The notes under the pieces were generated by a model, which was not told the origin of the DNA, made no database searches, and worked only from the letters and a program-made list of their open reading frames with translations. From assembly GCA_963662175.1 (NCBI GenBank), contig OY759222.1, positions 16,688,222 through 16,752,221 on the forward strand: a stretch of 64,000 nt of DNA. Direction: 5' to 3'. Every line of letters begins with the position of its first letter. The first letter of the stretch is position 1. Of this stretch, positions 21,501-36,500 are shown in pieces. Source of the DNA: Aradus depressus. Its lineage: Eukaryota; Arthropoda; Insecta; Hemiptera; Aradidae. The translations under genes were made by a program, and so were the position numbers.

Positions 21501-24500
21501 GCTAAATAAAACAAACTTATTTTTTGAAATATTGTCTATTCCACTAAAGAACTTCACTTTCTTTAGTGGAATAGACAATATTTCAAAAAATAAGTTTGTT
21601 TTATTTATTTATTACAAATTCCACAATATGTCCGCGTTCCTCAATTCAGAAGTTGTTACATAGTGGCCTCTGAGTCCGCGTACTGAATTTTGTGTCGATA
21701 CGTTGATTACATTGTCAGTTATTAGGGTATTTTGTATCGATAAGTTGATTACATTGTCAGTTATTAGGGTATTTTGTGTCGATACGTTGATTGCATTGGC
21801 AGTTATTAGGGTATTTTGTGTCGATACGTTGATTACATTGGCAATTTTTGGGATTTTTTGTTGAACAACACCCTCTTCTTCGAGTTATTCCGCTGAAAAT
21901 GAATAGATGTAGTTTTTGTAGGGATTTTTTAAACTTAGGTTCAACATAGTTTTACGCTTTTTACGCACACTAAAGAAACAAAATAAAACGTGGTAGATTC
22001 ACTGTGGATTTATGATTGTTTACCATTTGCTAGTGCCATTCCATCGTTTTGCCTTCAAATCAGTAGTTAACTTACACAGGGAGTTCTGAAGCATCATCCT
22101 AAATTTCGTGTTCATCCTAAATCGTGTCGATAGATTAATTTATTATACTTACTTATATTAAAGTTCAACTCAAAAATCTTAATAATTGCCGATGTAATTA
22201 AAATATTGAATATTATTAGTTCAAAGAGTCAATTGGCTTTGGAGGAAGAACGAAAATGTAATTAATTAATTCAACATGGTGAAGTACATAGCCAGTGTAT
22301 CACAGACGACTTATGTTTTTTTTTAAATTTTTTGGAAATACACAAACTCACAACACCGTCATTACACACATCCACTCAAGTCATTATAGGGCCCTGATGA
22401 AGGAAATGAATAGTCATCGAAACGTTGGCCAAAATTTGAATTTTCTTTTACACGACAGAACCTCGAATTCCTTCTACATTGAAAAGATACTGTCGACTCT
22501 ATTAATCAACCAGAAACTTATTTTATCTTTACACATGGTGTCTAATGACCACAGAATCGCGAGTTCAAAATCTTGCCGAGGTCTTTAGGTGTTTTTACTG
22601 AGAAATTAAAAAAACCTTCAGCTGGGGTCTTAAGCGATGGCCCCAGGCTTTTTCGAATGGAACAAACTATACTCTAATGATACAAACTATATTAGGCAAA
22701 ACGACAACAGTTGCAGAGATGTGCTGTCAGTAGATAACATGTTATGGTGTTTTGCGCAGGTTTGCCAGTGGGAGGCCCCATGGTCCGACAGTGGCTCCGA
22801 GGTGGCGAACTCACTCGCCTCAAACAGTTGGTGCTCGAGGGGGAGGGTTCCTCTCTGTGGGGCGAGTACAGTCCCCACCCAGCCATCCGCACCTTCCTCA
22901 GGACTCTTCCCACCGTCATGGTAATATTGTTTGTTTGTACTAGTAGGGTCTATAGGTCAGTAGCTTCCCTAATCTAATGTCTGTATGTTTGTGTTTAATA
23001 GATTCCTAAACTTCGTTCCGATTTTGTTCTTATGGTCAGCAAGTATGTTCGTCGAGTCACCCAGAAGGTTTAGAACATAGTTTTATCCCACCCACCTGGG
23101 GCCTAAATATAAATGTAGTGCTAGCTCATTAACGGAAGGTTGGATTGTCATGGAATTTCACATGTAGTAAGCTAAATTGAAAAATACGCTATGTCACATC
23201 TAAAAGTTTTGAACGGGAGGGGGGGTTATGGGAGTAGGCATACTAACTGTGATGCCCGGCGGTTCTAAGCAATTAACGGGCTGGCCGCCGTTGCAAGGCA
23301 TATACTAGCTGTAGGACCCAGCGTTCCTGAATACGTACTAGCTGTGGTGCCCAGCGGTCCTAAGCGCACGAACTGAGGTTTCTGCCGCTGCAAGGCACAT
23401 ACTAGCTGTGGTGCCCAGCCTGCCTAAGTACCCACTAGCTGTTGTGCCCTGTGGTCGACAAGAATGTCCTGTTGAAGAATTGAGTAGGATTCGGATGAGA
23501 GATATAAGAAGAAAAGTCAATGATCCTCGGGCAACGCCGGGTATTACTGCTAGTAATAAATAAAACATTGTAGAGAAGTGTGTGTGTTGTGTAACTCAAG
23601 CCCGGGCTTCAACTACGAGGTCATATTGTCCTACTACCTCTCTGGTGGACATGAGCCCTACTCTACGGTGTCTTAAATTTTGCTTACCCAGGTTTAGTTG
23701 CCGAGGGCCTTCTCCTCGAGCCTTAGCTCTTTAAGGAGTATCTGACATCGCACAATCTCGAGACAATCGCTTAATGTCCCATCCGAAGGATGGCGTGCTC
23801 AAGGAGAAGTGTGATCAGATTACACAATAAAGGGTTCCGTTGGTGAACAATCCTTTGATATACTAATAAATTAACATTTAATAAATCTTAGATAGTTCTG
23901 TAATATATTTAGATTCTAACATTTCCTGTTTCGAATATCATTTATTAATTAGTATTGTTTTCTCCCAGATAAAAAAAAAACCTTAAGCATGCCGTCCTTC
24001 GGGAGAGACGTCAAGCGATGGTCTTGTACGATGTCAGGTAGTCGTTAAAGATCCTTATCCTAGGTATATATAATCAAGGGTAGGCAGAATGTAGGACTTC
24101 CACAATAGAGGCGGCTCATGTCCACCAGATCAAAGAAAGATCAAAGGCTAGATTTCGAACTCGCGATCCTGAGCTCATCAGACAAATGTAAAGATAAAAT
24201 AAATATTCTGGTTACATTTAACAAAAATTGTAGAGAAAGAAATATAGAAAACAGGTCGGTTTTGTGGTACCGTTTTCACATATTTTCAGAAAAACACATT
24301 AGGACAGCAATGTCGGTAGATAGGCAGCAACCAGAAACGATGATAGTCAACCATAGACATATTTAGATACTATCAGTAATATCCGGCGTTGCGCGGGGAA
24401 CTTTGACTTTTCTCCCAATATCTCCTATAAGGCTATTCAGTTTCTCGACAGTACATTCATGATGTTATAATTTTCAATTATTCATACGGAATAAGGCTTA

Positions 24501-27500
24501 TAGTCCTTCAACTGTAGTAACGCTAGCTTTGGAGCTAAAACTAATTTATTCAAAAAAATTTCTCATTAATCGTTGCAATGGTTTTCGAGTTACAAAGATT
24601 GCGTGAGTGGATGCTGGGATGGACCAAGGGTTGATTAAAAAATAGACCTTAACCTTCCGGTAGATAAAACTTATCTATTCAAAAAGATTCCTCATTAATC
24701 ATTGCAGTGGTTTTTGAGTTACAAAGATTGCGTGGGTGGATGCTGCGATGGACCAGATATTGAGGTACTAATACACCTATAACCTTCCACAGACGATGAC
24801 GAACAAATTTTAAAAAAAATTAATCAAATCCATCAAGCCGTTCGTGAGTTATAGCGGTACAACGCACAGACATTTTCAGCTTTATATATATGATATTGGG
24901 AGGGTTGTTGTGTACACCTAGGGACCTAAGCATCGAATGCTCATATCACTTCCCTGTTGGCTATACAGTTTTATATTTAAATTCAAACAACCTTAAGGAC
25001 GACACCTATTAATTTTCAAAATCAAGAGGAGGATCAGAGGAGGTGGGCTCGACACAAAATCCCCCAATAACTGCCCATGTAATGAATATATGAACACAAA
25101 ATTTAGTATGAAAATTCAGAAAAGCCCACGTTGATTGTTTTTCGAGGGAGAAAAGATAATTGATAGATTCGTGGGATGTACATTGGCGATGATTCACCAT
25201 CAACCTTTTCCAAGCCAATGTTATCTCGTAATGGGCTCATTTATAAGTTTCGTGATGTTGCGGCAGGTGTCTGATTGTGAACAGAGACACCTGAAAGAAA
25301 TCATCTCTCCATGCCGCCCTCTCACAAATGTATCTTCACACCGATAAAACTGACCTAGTTTTTTCCTATCATGATGTAATTTGATAAATTACTTTTTTTT
25401 CTGAATACAATTTTTCACATTTGTCTTAAAATGTATTTTTTTAAGTAGTAGGGAAGGAACAGTCAACGAAAAGAAAATATTGTTATGAACCAAATAGTCT
25501 ATTTAGATCAGTAGATCACTTCATTTATTATGTATTTTAGGTTTGATTAGGTTTTATGACTCATGCCCGGGCTTTAACTACGAGGTCCTACTACCAGAGC
25601 TCTCTTTCGTCACTCTGGTGGACATGAGCCCGACTCTACTGTGGGAGTCCTAAATTTTTATTCACCTCTTGAACGAGTACCTGACATCGTACAGGCTCGG
25701 GATCATCGCTTAGCGTAAAAAATATTTAAAAAAGTTGAGCCATCCGAAGGACGGCGTGCTTAAGTTTATTTTACCTCTCAGATAAAATAAACTTAGGGCC
25801 TCAGTCGGGTTTCGAACCCACGATCTTGAGCTAAGAAGACAAGCACGCATACCACTGAGCTACCGGCGCCCTCACTTATTTGCATATATATTTATTTAAA
25901 GTTGGCATAACTAAGCATGGCTTAGCTTATCTTTCAGGTATATCCTCCGGCTTAACTCCCAGTGCAAAGTTTATTTAATGCTATGAATGAGTCAACTAGG
26001 TTGGTGTTCCCTGTAAGCTATATCCCAGATATTTTATAACTCAGTTCTCTTCTTACTTCTAAAAGATGGTGCCAGAGGAAGCTTACGCTATATTTTGGAT
26101 GGGTTGTTAAATGATGGTCTCGAGCCTACTCTAAGTAATAAAACTGGAGTAAGTAGGCAAAGCGTATGTCCACCAGAGTGACAAAAGAGGGCTCTGGTAG
26201 TAGGCGATATGACCTCGTAGTTAAAGCCTGGGCGTGAGTCATAATAACTAACTATATTACGGCTATTTCTATTCTATAATTAATTACAGTTTAATACATT
26301 CAGGATAAAATTAAATGAAAAAACAATTTTTATTCTGGGACATACGTCCCCTAAGAATAACAACATAAGAAATAAACAAAATAATGCAAGTATCAACCAA
26401 GTTAAAGTAAAAGATAAAAAATAAGGGTCTATAGCAACTAAATAAACAAAAACAGTTAGAAATAAGGATAAACAGATCATATTAAAATAAATGAGGGACA
26501 AAGTTCAAATTATAAAGTAAAATAAATATAGATGACAGGAAGGGTCACACAGAGAGAGAGAGTGAGAGTGAGTGAGTGAGAGAGAGAGAAAAGGATCTCT
26601 TAGATCTAGTATTAATATTTTTAGAATTCAAAAGGAATCAATAAGAATTAGTTGGTAATTAATAATTTAGAAGTAACTGTCAGAATTACGTACAATGAAA
26701 CATTTTAGTTAATGTAATATTTTAGTTATTGGTTTGTTAAACTTCCCCAGCTATTATGTATATGGAATTACATAGTATATTTTGAAACGAGTGAAGCCAC
26801 TATTCCTTCATTATTTCAGGTTACATTTTAATTATATTCAAAAAACTCTCCTTTTACCTGATCACCGTCTTCCGAAAGTCCTAGCTGAAGAAGTAATTAA
26901 AGCGAAAATGTTTTGGAACAAGGAATATGTAGATTTGTGTAATAAACACAATATCCAAGTTCACCAATATCTGAATCATGATAAGAGTAGAATTTGTATA
27001 GAAACGTTACTAGATAATGTAGAAAGGGGTTTTAAAAATGACTTGTATAATGAAGCATCCAGCTCACGTTTTCATGGTCTGTATAAGGATCTCAATTTTG
27101 ATTTGGGGGAGAATCACTACATTAAAGATGGAAACAAATTATGTTTGATGCGTACTATAATGAAGCTTAGGGGACAGTTGCTATACCTGAATTTCAACGT
27201 GAGCAGGAGAGAAGAGCGATTCCTCTGTTGGCTCTGTAACCTGAGGGAGGTGGAGGACCTGTTCCATTTTGTTGGGGTATGTCCCGTCCTTATGGGAAGA
27301 ACTGGAATCTGATCTATAACTACGCAAGGGCTGCATCTAAATATAGAAATATGTTAATTCGGGAATTTAATTTCTAGGACCCAATCAAACCTCCTCCCTT
27401 TATGTAATTTATGATTATTACCATTTACCCATGTTTAGTCAATTTTATTTGATTTCTTGTCTTTATTTTATTCTCTCATTATTAGCATTATTATTTTTGT

Positions 27501-30500
27501 ATGTTTTATGTTTACATATTTTTTATTATTTTATTTTATTATTATTATTATTATTATTATTTTTTTTTTATTATTTTTTTTTTTAAATGAATTTAACGAT
27601 GATTATTTATTCTCTTCATTTATTTATATAAGTTAATATTTTTTGTTCTTCATTATCAAATATCTGTAATGCCAACTCCGACTGACGGCCTAAATGACTA
27701 TAGTCTAAGTGTTTTTTTTCTTTGTGTATTTCTTGGAATTATGTTATTTTTCTTCTTTTAATAAAAACCATTCTATTCTATTATGTACATGGCAAGCTAC
27801 GAATCGGTCTGAAATTCGATGCGGAGACCTCGACTCCCTGATCCCAAAAATAAAAAAAAAGCCTGTATGTCTTTGTGTGTCTGTGTCTGTCAACACGATA
27901 ACTCCCGATAGAATGATTGTAACTATACAAAATTTTGTATGTGTATTATAGGTTAAATGTCCCGGTTTTAGTTCACAGCTCGGCCACCACGTCGCGCTCT
28001 AAATGTAATGAAAAGCATTAAAGGTATTTTGGCTAAACGGCTCAACTTTAAAACATTTTTTTTTTCCTTTTACTCCAAATTAAATGTAGAATTGATATGA
28101 CACTCCATTTTGTTTTGTTAAATTTTAAATTTCTAATATTTTTTATTTATACGGCGCCGAAAGTAGACAGTTCAATGAGTTCAAATCATTTTTCAGATTC
28201 AAAATAGGATGAATAGATGAAACGGAAACAGAAAAATACGAAATATGTACTAGGGGTCCGGGCGCGGGGCGGATTGAACACAATATTTCCCCGGTATTTC
28301 AAGGTGGATGCTCCCCAACCCCACTGCATTGTAAACAAACCAGCTACTCCGAATTAATAAACATAAAAGAAGACACAAGTCTACCTTTCTACATTTTGTT
28401 TTGGTAATTAAAACTCAGTTGTAATTCAGAACTCAAAATAAAAACTACTTAATTTCCTAGTTTTTTTTTTGAGCTTCAAATATTTTATTGATTATTTTTA
28501 CAATAGGTATTAAATGAAAATAATTTCAGATTTATTTTTTATAATACATATAGGTTTTTTTTTTTTTTTTTTTTTTTATTTATTTATATATTTACAACGG
28601 CATAATAACATTTGCCATTAGCAATTGTGATAAATAGAGCAGTGTCAGGTGCGTGGCTGTACTGCTGAGGTACGTGACCGAAGAGGAGTCCAGGCTAGTC
28701 CTGGAGCAGGTCCCTCTGCCATATCCGCTTGAGGCGTCGTGGTGGATTTGTGGGGAGAATGTTTGTAGATAATTCTTGTATAAGTGGATTGGCGTGATGA
28801 TGGAGTTTGTCGTGAAAATTTTGATATCGTGTCTTGATAACAGAAGGTACAAATGGGATATTGAGGTCATTATGTAATGTGAGGTTGGAAACGTAAAATG
28901 GTGCATTGGCAATGTGGCGTAGTATGATGGATTGTATTGACTGAAGGCGTTGTATGTTTGATTTTTTGGCTGATCCCCATATCTCGATGCCGTAAGTCCA
29001 GATGGGTTTTAGTATAGTGTTGTAAATGTGAAGTTTGTTTTCAAGCGATAATGTCGATCGTCGTCCGATGATGGATTTCAGTCGTCCAAATCGTCTTTTG
29101 AGGTCTGTACGTTTCAGTCTGATATGAGTTGTCCAAGTTAAACGTCTGTCTAAATGAAGTCCTAGATATCGTACAGTGTCGGATGCAGGAATGGGCTGGT
29201 TGTTAATGTAAACATATAGGTTAGGTTAGGTTTTATGACTCATGCCCGGGCTTTAACTACGAGGTCATATCGCCTACTACCAGAGCGCTCTTTCGTCACT
29301 CTGGTGAACATGAGCCCGACTCTACTGTGGGAGTCCCAAATTTTGCCTACCCTAAATTTTTATTCATCTAGGGTAGGAGTCTTTAACGAGTACCTGACAT
29401 TGTACAGGTTCGGGACCATCGCTTAACGTCCCATTCGAAGGACGGCGTGCTTAAGTTTATTTTACCTCCCAGATAAAATAAACTAAGGGCCTCGGTTTGA
29501 GAACCCACGAACTTGAGCTCAGAAGTCAAACACGCATACCACTGAGCTACAGGCGCCCCTATATAATACATATATGTATACAGGATATATTTTTATGGAA
29601 GTCCAGTATGAATAAAGTTTTCCATACATCCATAAGCGCTATTTTATTTTAAAATAATTTTTCACGAATTATTCCTTTCGAAGAGGCATATTTCGCCACT
29701 GACGAGGGTCTCTGATTTCTTTGAACAGGACGTTTTTGTAAAAATCAATCAATTTTGGCAACATTATTTTGCACATTGCATCATCTAAAAAAATATTTTA
29801 AAAAATTTGAGCCGTTTAGCCAAAATACGTTTAATACTTTTACTGCTATAGTGGTGCTATCTGTTGAAATAAATTCATAAAAAATACGGGACATTTAACC
29901 TTAAGGACAAGACATATTGGTTTTCAGCCAAATCGATCATAGGAATAGGGGAAACTTGATGGTAGGCTTAGCACTAATAATAACTGCCAATCTAATGAAT
30001 GTTTGACATGAAATTTTATATTTGTCGTTGTAATGAATGTAATGACACGAAATTTTAAAGCCACATAAGGACGACACCAAAATAATTTTCAGCGAAATCA
30101 GCCAAAGGATAGTGGGGGATCAGAGGGAGGCTCAACTCAAAATTCCCAATAACTGCCAATGTAGGTAATGAATGTATCGACACAAAATTTATGTATGACG
30201 ATAAGTCAAATTAGAATATCGAAAAAAAATCCCTGAATTTTTTCAGATTTTTTAAATTGAATTAACCCGAATCTAATAGAGATTAAAGTTTAACATGCGT
30301 TTTAAATGGGGTTTTGGAGCAGTCGCGGAATCCTCACACGAGACTGAAAAGACAAGAAATGAACAGACGTTATAAACTTTTACTAGGACTAATAGACAAA
30401 AGATCCAAACTAACAACAAAACGACTTATATACAACTCAATACTCAAACCTATGTGGACTTACGGACTTGAACTCTGGGGTTCTGCCAAGGCTTCCAATC

Positions 30501-33500
30501 TCCAGCGCATCCAATCCCTTCAATCCAAAATCCTTCGTACAATAGCCAATGCTCCTTACTACGTCTCCAACAAAACCCTTCACACTGACCTTAACGTACC
30601 TTTCATTACTGAAGTAGCTAAATCCAAATATAAAAAATTATTTTCCCTTCTTGGTTCCCACAATACTCCTCTAGTCCGTGCCCTCCATTCTGCCATACTT
30701 CCCCAACGACGGCTTAAGCTTCAATGGCCTAGAGACCTCCTGAGCAGAAGTAGTGACAGTGACAGTGATTAGCTAAAAACGAGAGAAAAACAGTGACTAG
30801 GGAGTGTCACCACTGGGTGATTTCTCCCTTCATGACATTTTGACATTGCCATTACCTCTTTATTAGCACATTTGCTTGTTGTATTTATGTTTATACAGTT
30901 GTAAATAGCTATTTGTAAATTAAAGGACAGTTCTAGCTGTCAAAAATTAAATTCTGACACTAGATTCGAGTTCTGCGACATAAATATACCAACAACCAAA
31001 CATAAATATACCAATTATCAAATTTTTAGAACTAAAATACTGAACATTACGCTCGAAAGTCCGCGACTGCTCCAAAACCCCATTAAAAACACATGTTAAA
31101 CTTTAACCTCTATTAGATTCGGGTAAATTCAATTTAAAAAATCTGAAAACATTCAGGGATTGTTTTTTCGATATTCTAAACCGGATTTTGGGTTGAGAGC
31201 TATAAAACTCGAACTTTTTAGAAATAACGGCCACCCTAGTATAACATATTAAGACGCCAAATAGCTGGGAGACAACACGAAATAACCTGCTTCTTCAGAT
31301 GTACCTAATTACCAATTCTGTGTGTGCTGTGTTGTGTGATGGATAAACGATATTACCTCGTCGTGGCTGGAATTGCCTCAAATCGATCCGATATCTACGA
31401 TCGATTTGAATGGCTCTATCCCTGGTCAGTATTCTTTCCAACTCTCTTTTGACTAGTTCATCTCTTTATCTCTCTCTCTCAGTAAGTTCTCAAACCAGTT
31501 TCTCATTCTCTCTTGCTCACTTTAAAAATTCTAGTTATCCTGGATATATTTTATTTACATAATAAATTCAAATTTGGGTTTGTGCCCTCCCCCCCCCCCC
31601 CCCCCCCCCTCCCCCGACTCAGTGGGGATGTAAGAATCAACTTAATTAACTATAAACTAAATTAACTTGCTTATAATGAATTTGATAAAGTTAAAGGTTT
31701 TTTATTAAACTTTGTACAACAAAAACAACTGACTCTTTTTATATCTTAAAATAAAATAAATAATAATAATGATTAATAAAAATGTAATAAAAAAAATATA
31801 ACAATAATAAAAAATAAAAATGTCTCTGTGAAGTCTTGAAGAATATATGTATACAAAAGGAGGTAAGATAAACTTAAACACGCCGTCCTACTTATGGGAC
31901 GTTACGCGATGGCCTCGAGCCTGTACGATGTCAGTTATTCGTTAAAGACCCCTGCCCTAGGTGAATAAAAATTTAGGGTAGGCAAAATTTAGGACACCCA
32001 AAGTAGAGTCGGGCCCATCTTCACCAAAGTGACGAAGGAGCGCTCTGGTAGTAGGCGATATGACCTCGTATGGGTATGACTTTTATGAGTAATTTACTTT
32101 GGCACTATCACTTTTCTTACTGGAAGGAGATACCGTGATGGAAAACGGTGTGGCCTCGTCGTGATGTTCTGTTGTGCACTTCTGGAAGTGGCGGTGCAGC
32201 AGGTTGGTGGGTCGTAGGTTGATCTTGATTATCTAAGGTGCTTTCAAGTGGTGGCTGAGCAGTGGCGTAGCGTAGTAGGGGCGGCCCGCCCCGGGCGGCA
32301 AAATTTCACAATAAATAATAATAATATCTTGTAAATATTTGAACCATTTCATATTTTTTTCGCACCTACGATTCGGACCGATCGAAATGAGCACGGAATT
32401 TGTGGACTCACTCGAATTATTAAAATTTATTGTGAAATCCAAGCTGGAAGATACTCTGCCCAATATTATAATAATGCTCCGAATATTCTTCACAATTGCC
32501 ATAAGCAATGCCAGCTGTGAGAGAAGTTTTTCAAAATTGAAATTAATCAAAAATGATTTAAGATCAACAATGAGTACTTTAAGGCTAACCAATCTGGCCA
32601 TCTTGTCTATTGAGCAAGAGGTGTGTGATGCTATAGACATTGATAGTGCAATAAAAGACTTTGCTCTTAAAAAAGGTAGACGAATAAAGTTTTAGTTAAA
32701 GACAGAAGTTTTGTTTTTAATTCTAACAAGTATATTAATTTTTAATAAAAATATAAATATTAACAGTATGGTCGTAGTTCTAATTGGAAGTCGATTTGCG
32801 TTTTATATTCAATTCGCTAATAACTTAATCTTAATGATCGTCAAGGTATAATCATAAGTGTTCTATACCTGTTATATCAATGTAAGTGGCACACGTGTAA
32901 GAATTTTTGTAATAAATGTGATTATTACATTGTAAAACTTTTTTTTTTTAACCTGTACAATACACAATAATGATGCCTGTTCTTGCCGAAAAGTTCTTTA
33001 GAATTACTGAATATTATAGTATTTTAAATTGAAATACCTAAATAAGGGAACCATGGTGGCCGTGCGGGCTAGAGCGTAGGGTTTTAGTCGCATGGTCTCA
33101 CCTTGGTTTGCTGGTTCGAATCCCGTCCGGGAGTGAGTTTTATTTCGTAGATAAAACTTCCTCCCGGGGCCATGGATGTCGTAAATAATTAGGTAAATCA
33201 TCATTATAAGAGTCATGGCTAATATGCATCGTACATGAGGCCAAAAAAAAAAAAAAAAAGAGGGCGGCTGACACCCACGCTACGACACTGTGGCTGAGAG
33301 ATGATTTTTTCAGAAAGCAAAGAAGCTGACTTCAGCCTATCGATAGAGATACTGACTTTTTTTTTTTTTTGGTCTTATGTACGATGCATGTCACGCCTTG
33401 TCACTGCGTTATATATAATTATTTACGACATCCATGGCCCCGGGAGGGAGTTCTATCTATTAAATAAAACTCACTCCCGGACGGGATTCGAACCAGCAAA

Positions 33501-36500
33501 CCATGCTCTAGCCCGCACGGCCCCATGGCTCCCAAGATACGGACTTCTCTACCCTTGATTACGATTTTAAAATATTTTTCACAACGATCTTTTACCAGGA
33601 AAGGGCCCTCGTGGCTTCAATCCCTTTTTCAACCGGTCAACCCGCAAAAAAATATGTGTGCACGTCTGAAGATTCGGGTTAATTGTAGGTCTCTATTAAC
33701 TTAAAGGTTTTTTTTTATTAAATTTAACTCTGGGAGGTAAAATAAACTTAAGCACGCCGTCCTTCGGATGGGACGTTAAGCGATGGTCCCGAGCCTGTAT
33801 AATGTCAGGTACTCGTTAAAGACCCCTACCCTAGGTGAATAAAAATTTAGGGTAGGCAAAATTTAGGACTCCCACAGTAGAGTCGGACTCATGTCCACCA
33901 GAGTGACGATAGAACGCTCTGGTAGTAGGCGATATGACCTCGTAGTTAAAGCCCGGGCATGAGTCATAAAACCTAACCTTTTAGTCAAATTGGCCAAAGG
34001 AAAGGGAAGAACTACTAAAATACATGTGTGTCGTCCATATGTAGTTCTGGGTACAGGGGCGTAGCCAGGGGGGGGGGGGGAGGGATAGGGAGGGGGGCAC
34101 CCCTCTGGCTAGAGCAAAAAAAAAAAAAACAAGATAAAAATGAAATAAACTAAAAAAATTGTTTTTATTAAAAATGGATTGCTTGCAAGTTACCAATAGG
34201 ATCTTCAAATTTCCCGTGCGTCTGATTTCTAATCAGCTGTTGCTGTCAGCAAGTGCGGGGCAGGCAGCAGAATTTTTAAATATACATGGATTCGATCATT
34301 TCATTTCCTCGCTCAATATCTTCATTTATATAATAACTTATAATATAATAAAGTTGATTTTACATGCGCAGTAAAAATGCAAAGCGCAGCAGCAGCAAAT
34401 GCACGCTATTGGATGTGAGACATTTAATTCTAAAAGCACGGAAACCACAGCGTGCATTTGCTGCTGCTGCGCTTTGCATTTTGCTGCTCATGTAAATTCA
34501 ACTTAAGTATTACAGTCAGTGGTTACCTCAGGGAAAGTTTCTAGAGGTCCGAGCCTCCCAAATTAATAAGAAAAAGTCTGCAGCGCTAACCACGGAAACT
34601 GCGGGCTGTACCCCCGGGAGTCTATACCCCCACCCCTGTAGCCTAACTTCGCCCCTCCCCCTGTTCAAAATCCAGGCTACGCCCGTCTGGGTACATATAT
34701 AAAATTTCGTGTTGATACATACATTCCATCGGGGAGTATTCGTGTTCACAGACACAGACAACCAATAATTTTTACTTCTTCAGCCAAACGAATTATAAAG
34801 GAAATTATGTATTCGGTCAAAAATTTGCTGCAGAGTTTTCAACTGAATTTAATGTTTTCCGACTACCGTTTTCAGACTAGAGGACAAACACAGACGGTAC
34901 AATTTAAGGATTTCGATTTGATCTACAAAACCTTGGATAATAACAGGTCTTAATGTATAATTGAGGCGAGAAAGAAGAGAGGAACGGTCCTAAAGATAAT
35001 ATTTACCTGGGTTTTGTAAAATCGATAGTGATAATGTCAGAGTTGATGGGTCATCGCTCGATATCTGAAGATCCGCGAATTGTAAGCTCGAATACAAAAA
35101 TATAACGATGTATTTAATAATGTATCGAAACTTTTAGTTCACATTCACTGTCAACGAAATATCGGTATATTCCCTCTAATTAAATTTATCATAATAAATA
35201 CTTTACATATTGTATTTGTCTTTCGATTAAAAATTATTATTTTTTTTCTAAAATCGTTGCAGGTTAACGACTTTTAATTATTACCCGATTGTGCAAAATT
35301 TGAAATCGGCCTATTCTAAATGCCAAAACAAATATATACAGTCAAAATCGTCTATAACGACCTCCAAAGGATAGAAAAATTTGGTCGTTATAATCAGATT
35401 TTCTTTTTTTTTTCCAATTACATTAATAACAAATGAAAGGTCAACACAATAATGATTTAAAAAACTGAATTTCTTGAAAACAACACATTATATTTATTTA
35501 AAAAATAGCACTAATTTACATTAAGAGTTGGGAAAAAAAAGTAAAATCGGTCCGTTAATAGGAACATTTTTCTTTCTATGCGCTAAGGCTCACCATTGCA
35601 GCAAAGCATTGTTAAGTCAGTTTGTTGCGCTTTCCGAATTTTCTTTGCAGAAAAAGATTCCTCCTCAAATTTTTTTTTGTGTTTTTCTTTATTGGGCCAC
35701 ACGATAGAAATTGTTGAGTGAGAAACACCGAATTATTTGATAAAGTAGAATTTGACTCACTCTCTTCCAGCCGCCAAATGATGTTCGGTTTTTCTTCGAT
35801 GGTCTAAGATTTTCTTTTTCATGTGTCAATGTTGACACTTTTAGAAAACACAAACAACTGAGGGTGATTGAAAATGAAGTTAAAATATCTTTAAAATATC
35901 CATCACATATTTTATGATTCTATGAACTAAATTCATGTCTCGAAACAATTATATATCCAATTATCTCTAACTTGATGTTTTGTTTACATTCTGTCCGTTG
36001 TTTTAGACAACTTTTAACTCTCTAGTTGTTTAAACTAGCGTTACTGCAGCCGATGTCGTCATTATATCCACTGTCGTAATATGGGATATTTTACCTGTAA
36101 CTTGTAATGGCGAACCAAACTTTTTCTCGAGATTTCGTCGTTATAGACGGTACGTCGTTATACAAGGTTTTGACTGTATATCATGTTTCATGAAAATCCG
36201 TTCGGTGATACTTGAGTTAGGATGAGTAATGTTTCTGATATATTTAATAATATATCGATACTGAGTGCTCGTAGATACAATCGATCAAAAAATCGAAGGG
36301 GAGTTTTGAATGGAATTTCATGTTTTCCGACCTCTAGATTCCAAATATAAAAAAAAATGTCTGTTTGTCTGTCTGTGAACACGATAGATACCTCCTGATG
36401 GAATAAATGTATCAAGAAAATTTATATGTGACCAGAACCCCATAAGGCAACACCTCCCACACTCAGACTCCGTCTTCTGGGAGGAGGTAGCCTATTTATC

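Larger units (their letters stand above)
21377..21962 (+). repeat. Family B repeat interrupted by a perfect hairpin
   Basis: GGTGAATCACCTGGTATGTA to TTGACTTACATAGTGGC, then the 21503-21607 hairpin, then TACATAGTGGCCTCTGAGTC resumes. It includes the 42-bp tandem array at 21691-21858. Confidence 0.8.
27952..29900. mobile_element. DNA element with long imperfect inverted ends, hosting nested retroelements
   Basis: Left end GGTTAAATGTCCCG near 27952 is matched by CGGGACATTTAACC near 29900. A second matching block, TATTTTGGCTAAACGGCTCA, sits about 75-80 bases inside each end. It interrupts a family B repeat and contains a Jockey fragment (28555-29211) and a SINE-A (29221-29561). Superfamily not determined. 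Confidence 0.65.
32260..33290 (+). mobile_element. Internally deleted hAT element with 8-bp duplication
   Basis: Flanked by TGGCTGAG at 32252-32259 and 33291-33298. Ends are inverted repeats CAGTGGCGTAGCG and CAGTGTCGTAGCG. Carries only the transposase C-terminus (see separate entry) and a nested tRNA-derived SINE-2 copy near its right end. Confidence 0.9.

Noticed and set aside
21691..21858. CRISPR-like regular repeats
   Set aside because: Directly adjoining 42-bp copies without spacers, in an animal genome.
22388..22430. Hammerhead-like core (CTGATGA ... CGAAAC)
   Set aside because: The core is present, but stems I and III do not pair around any nearby GTC; likely a chance or degenerate repeat motif.
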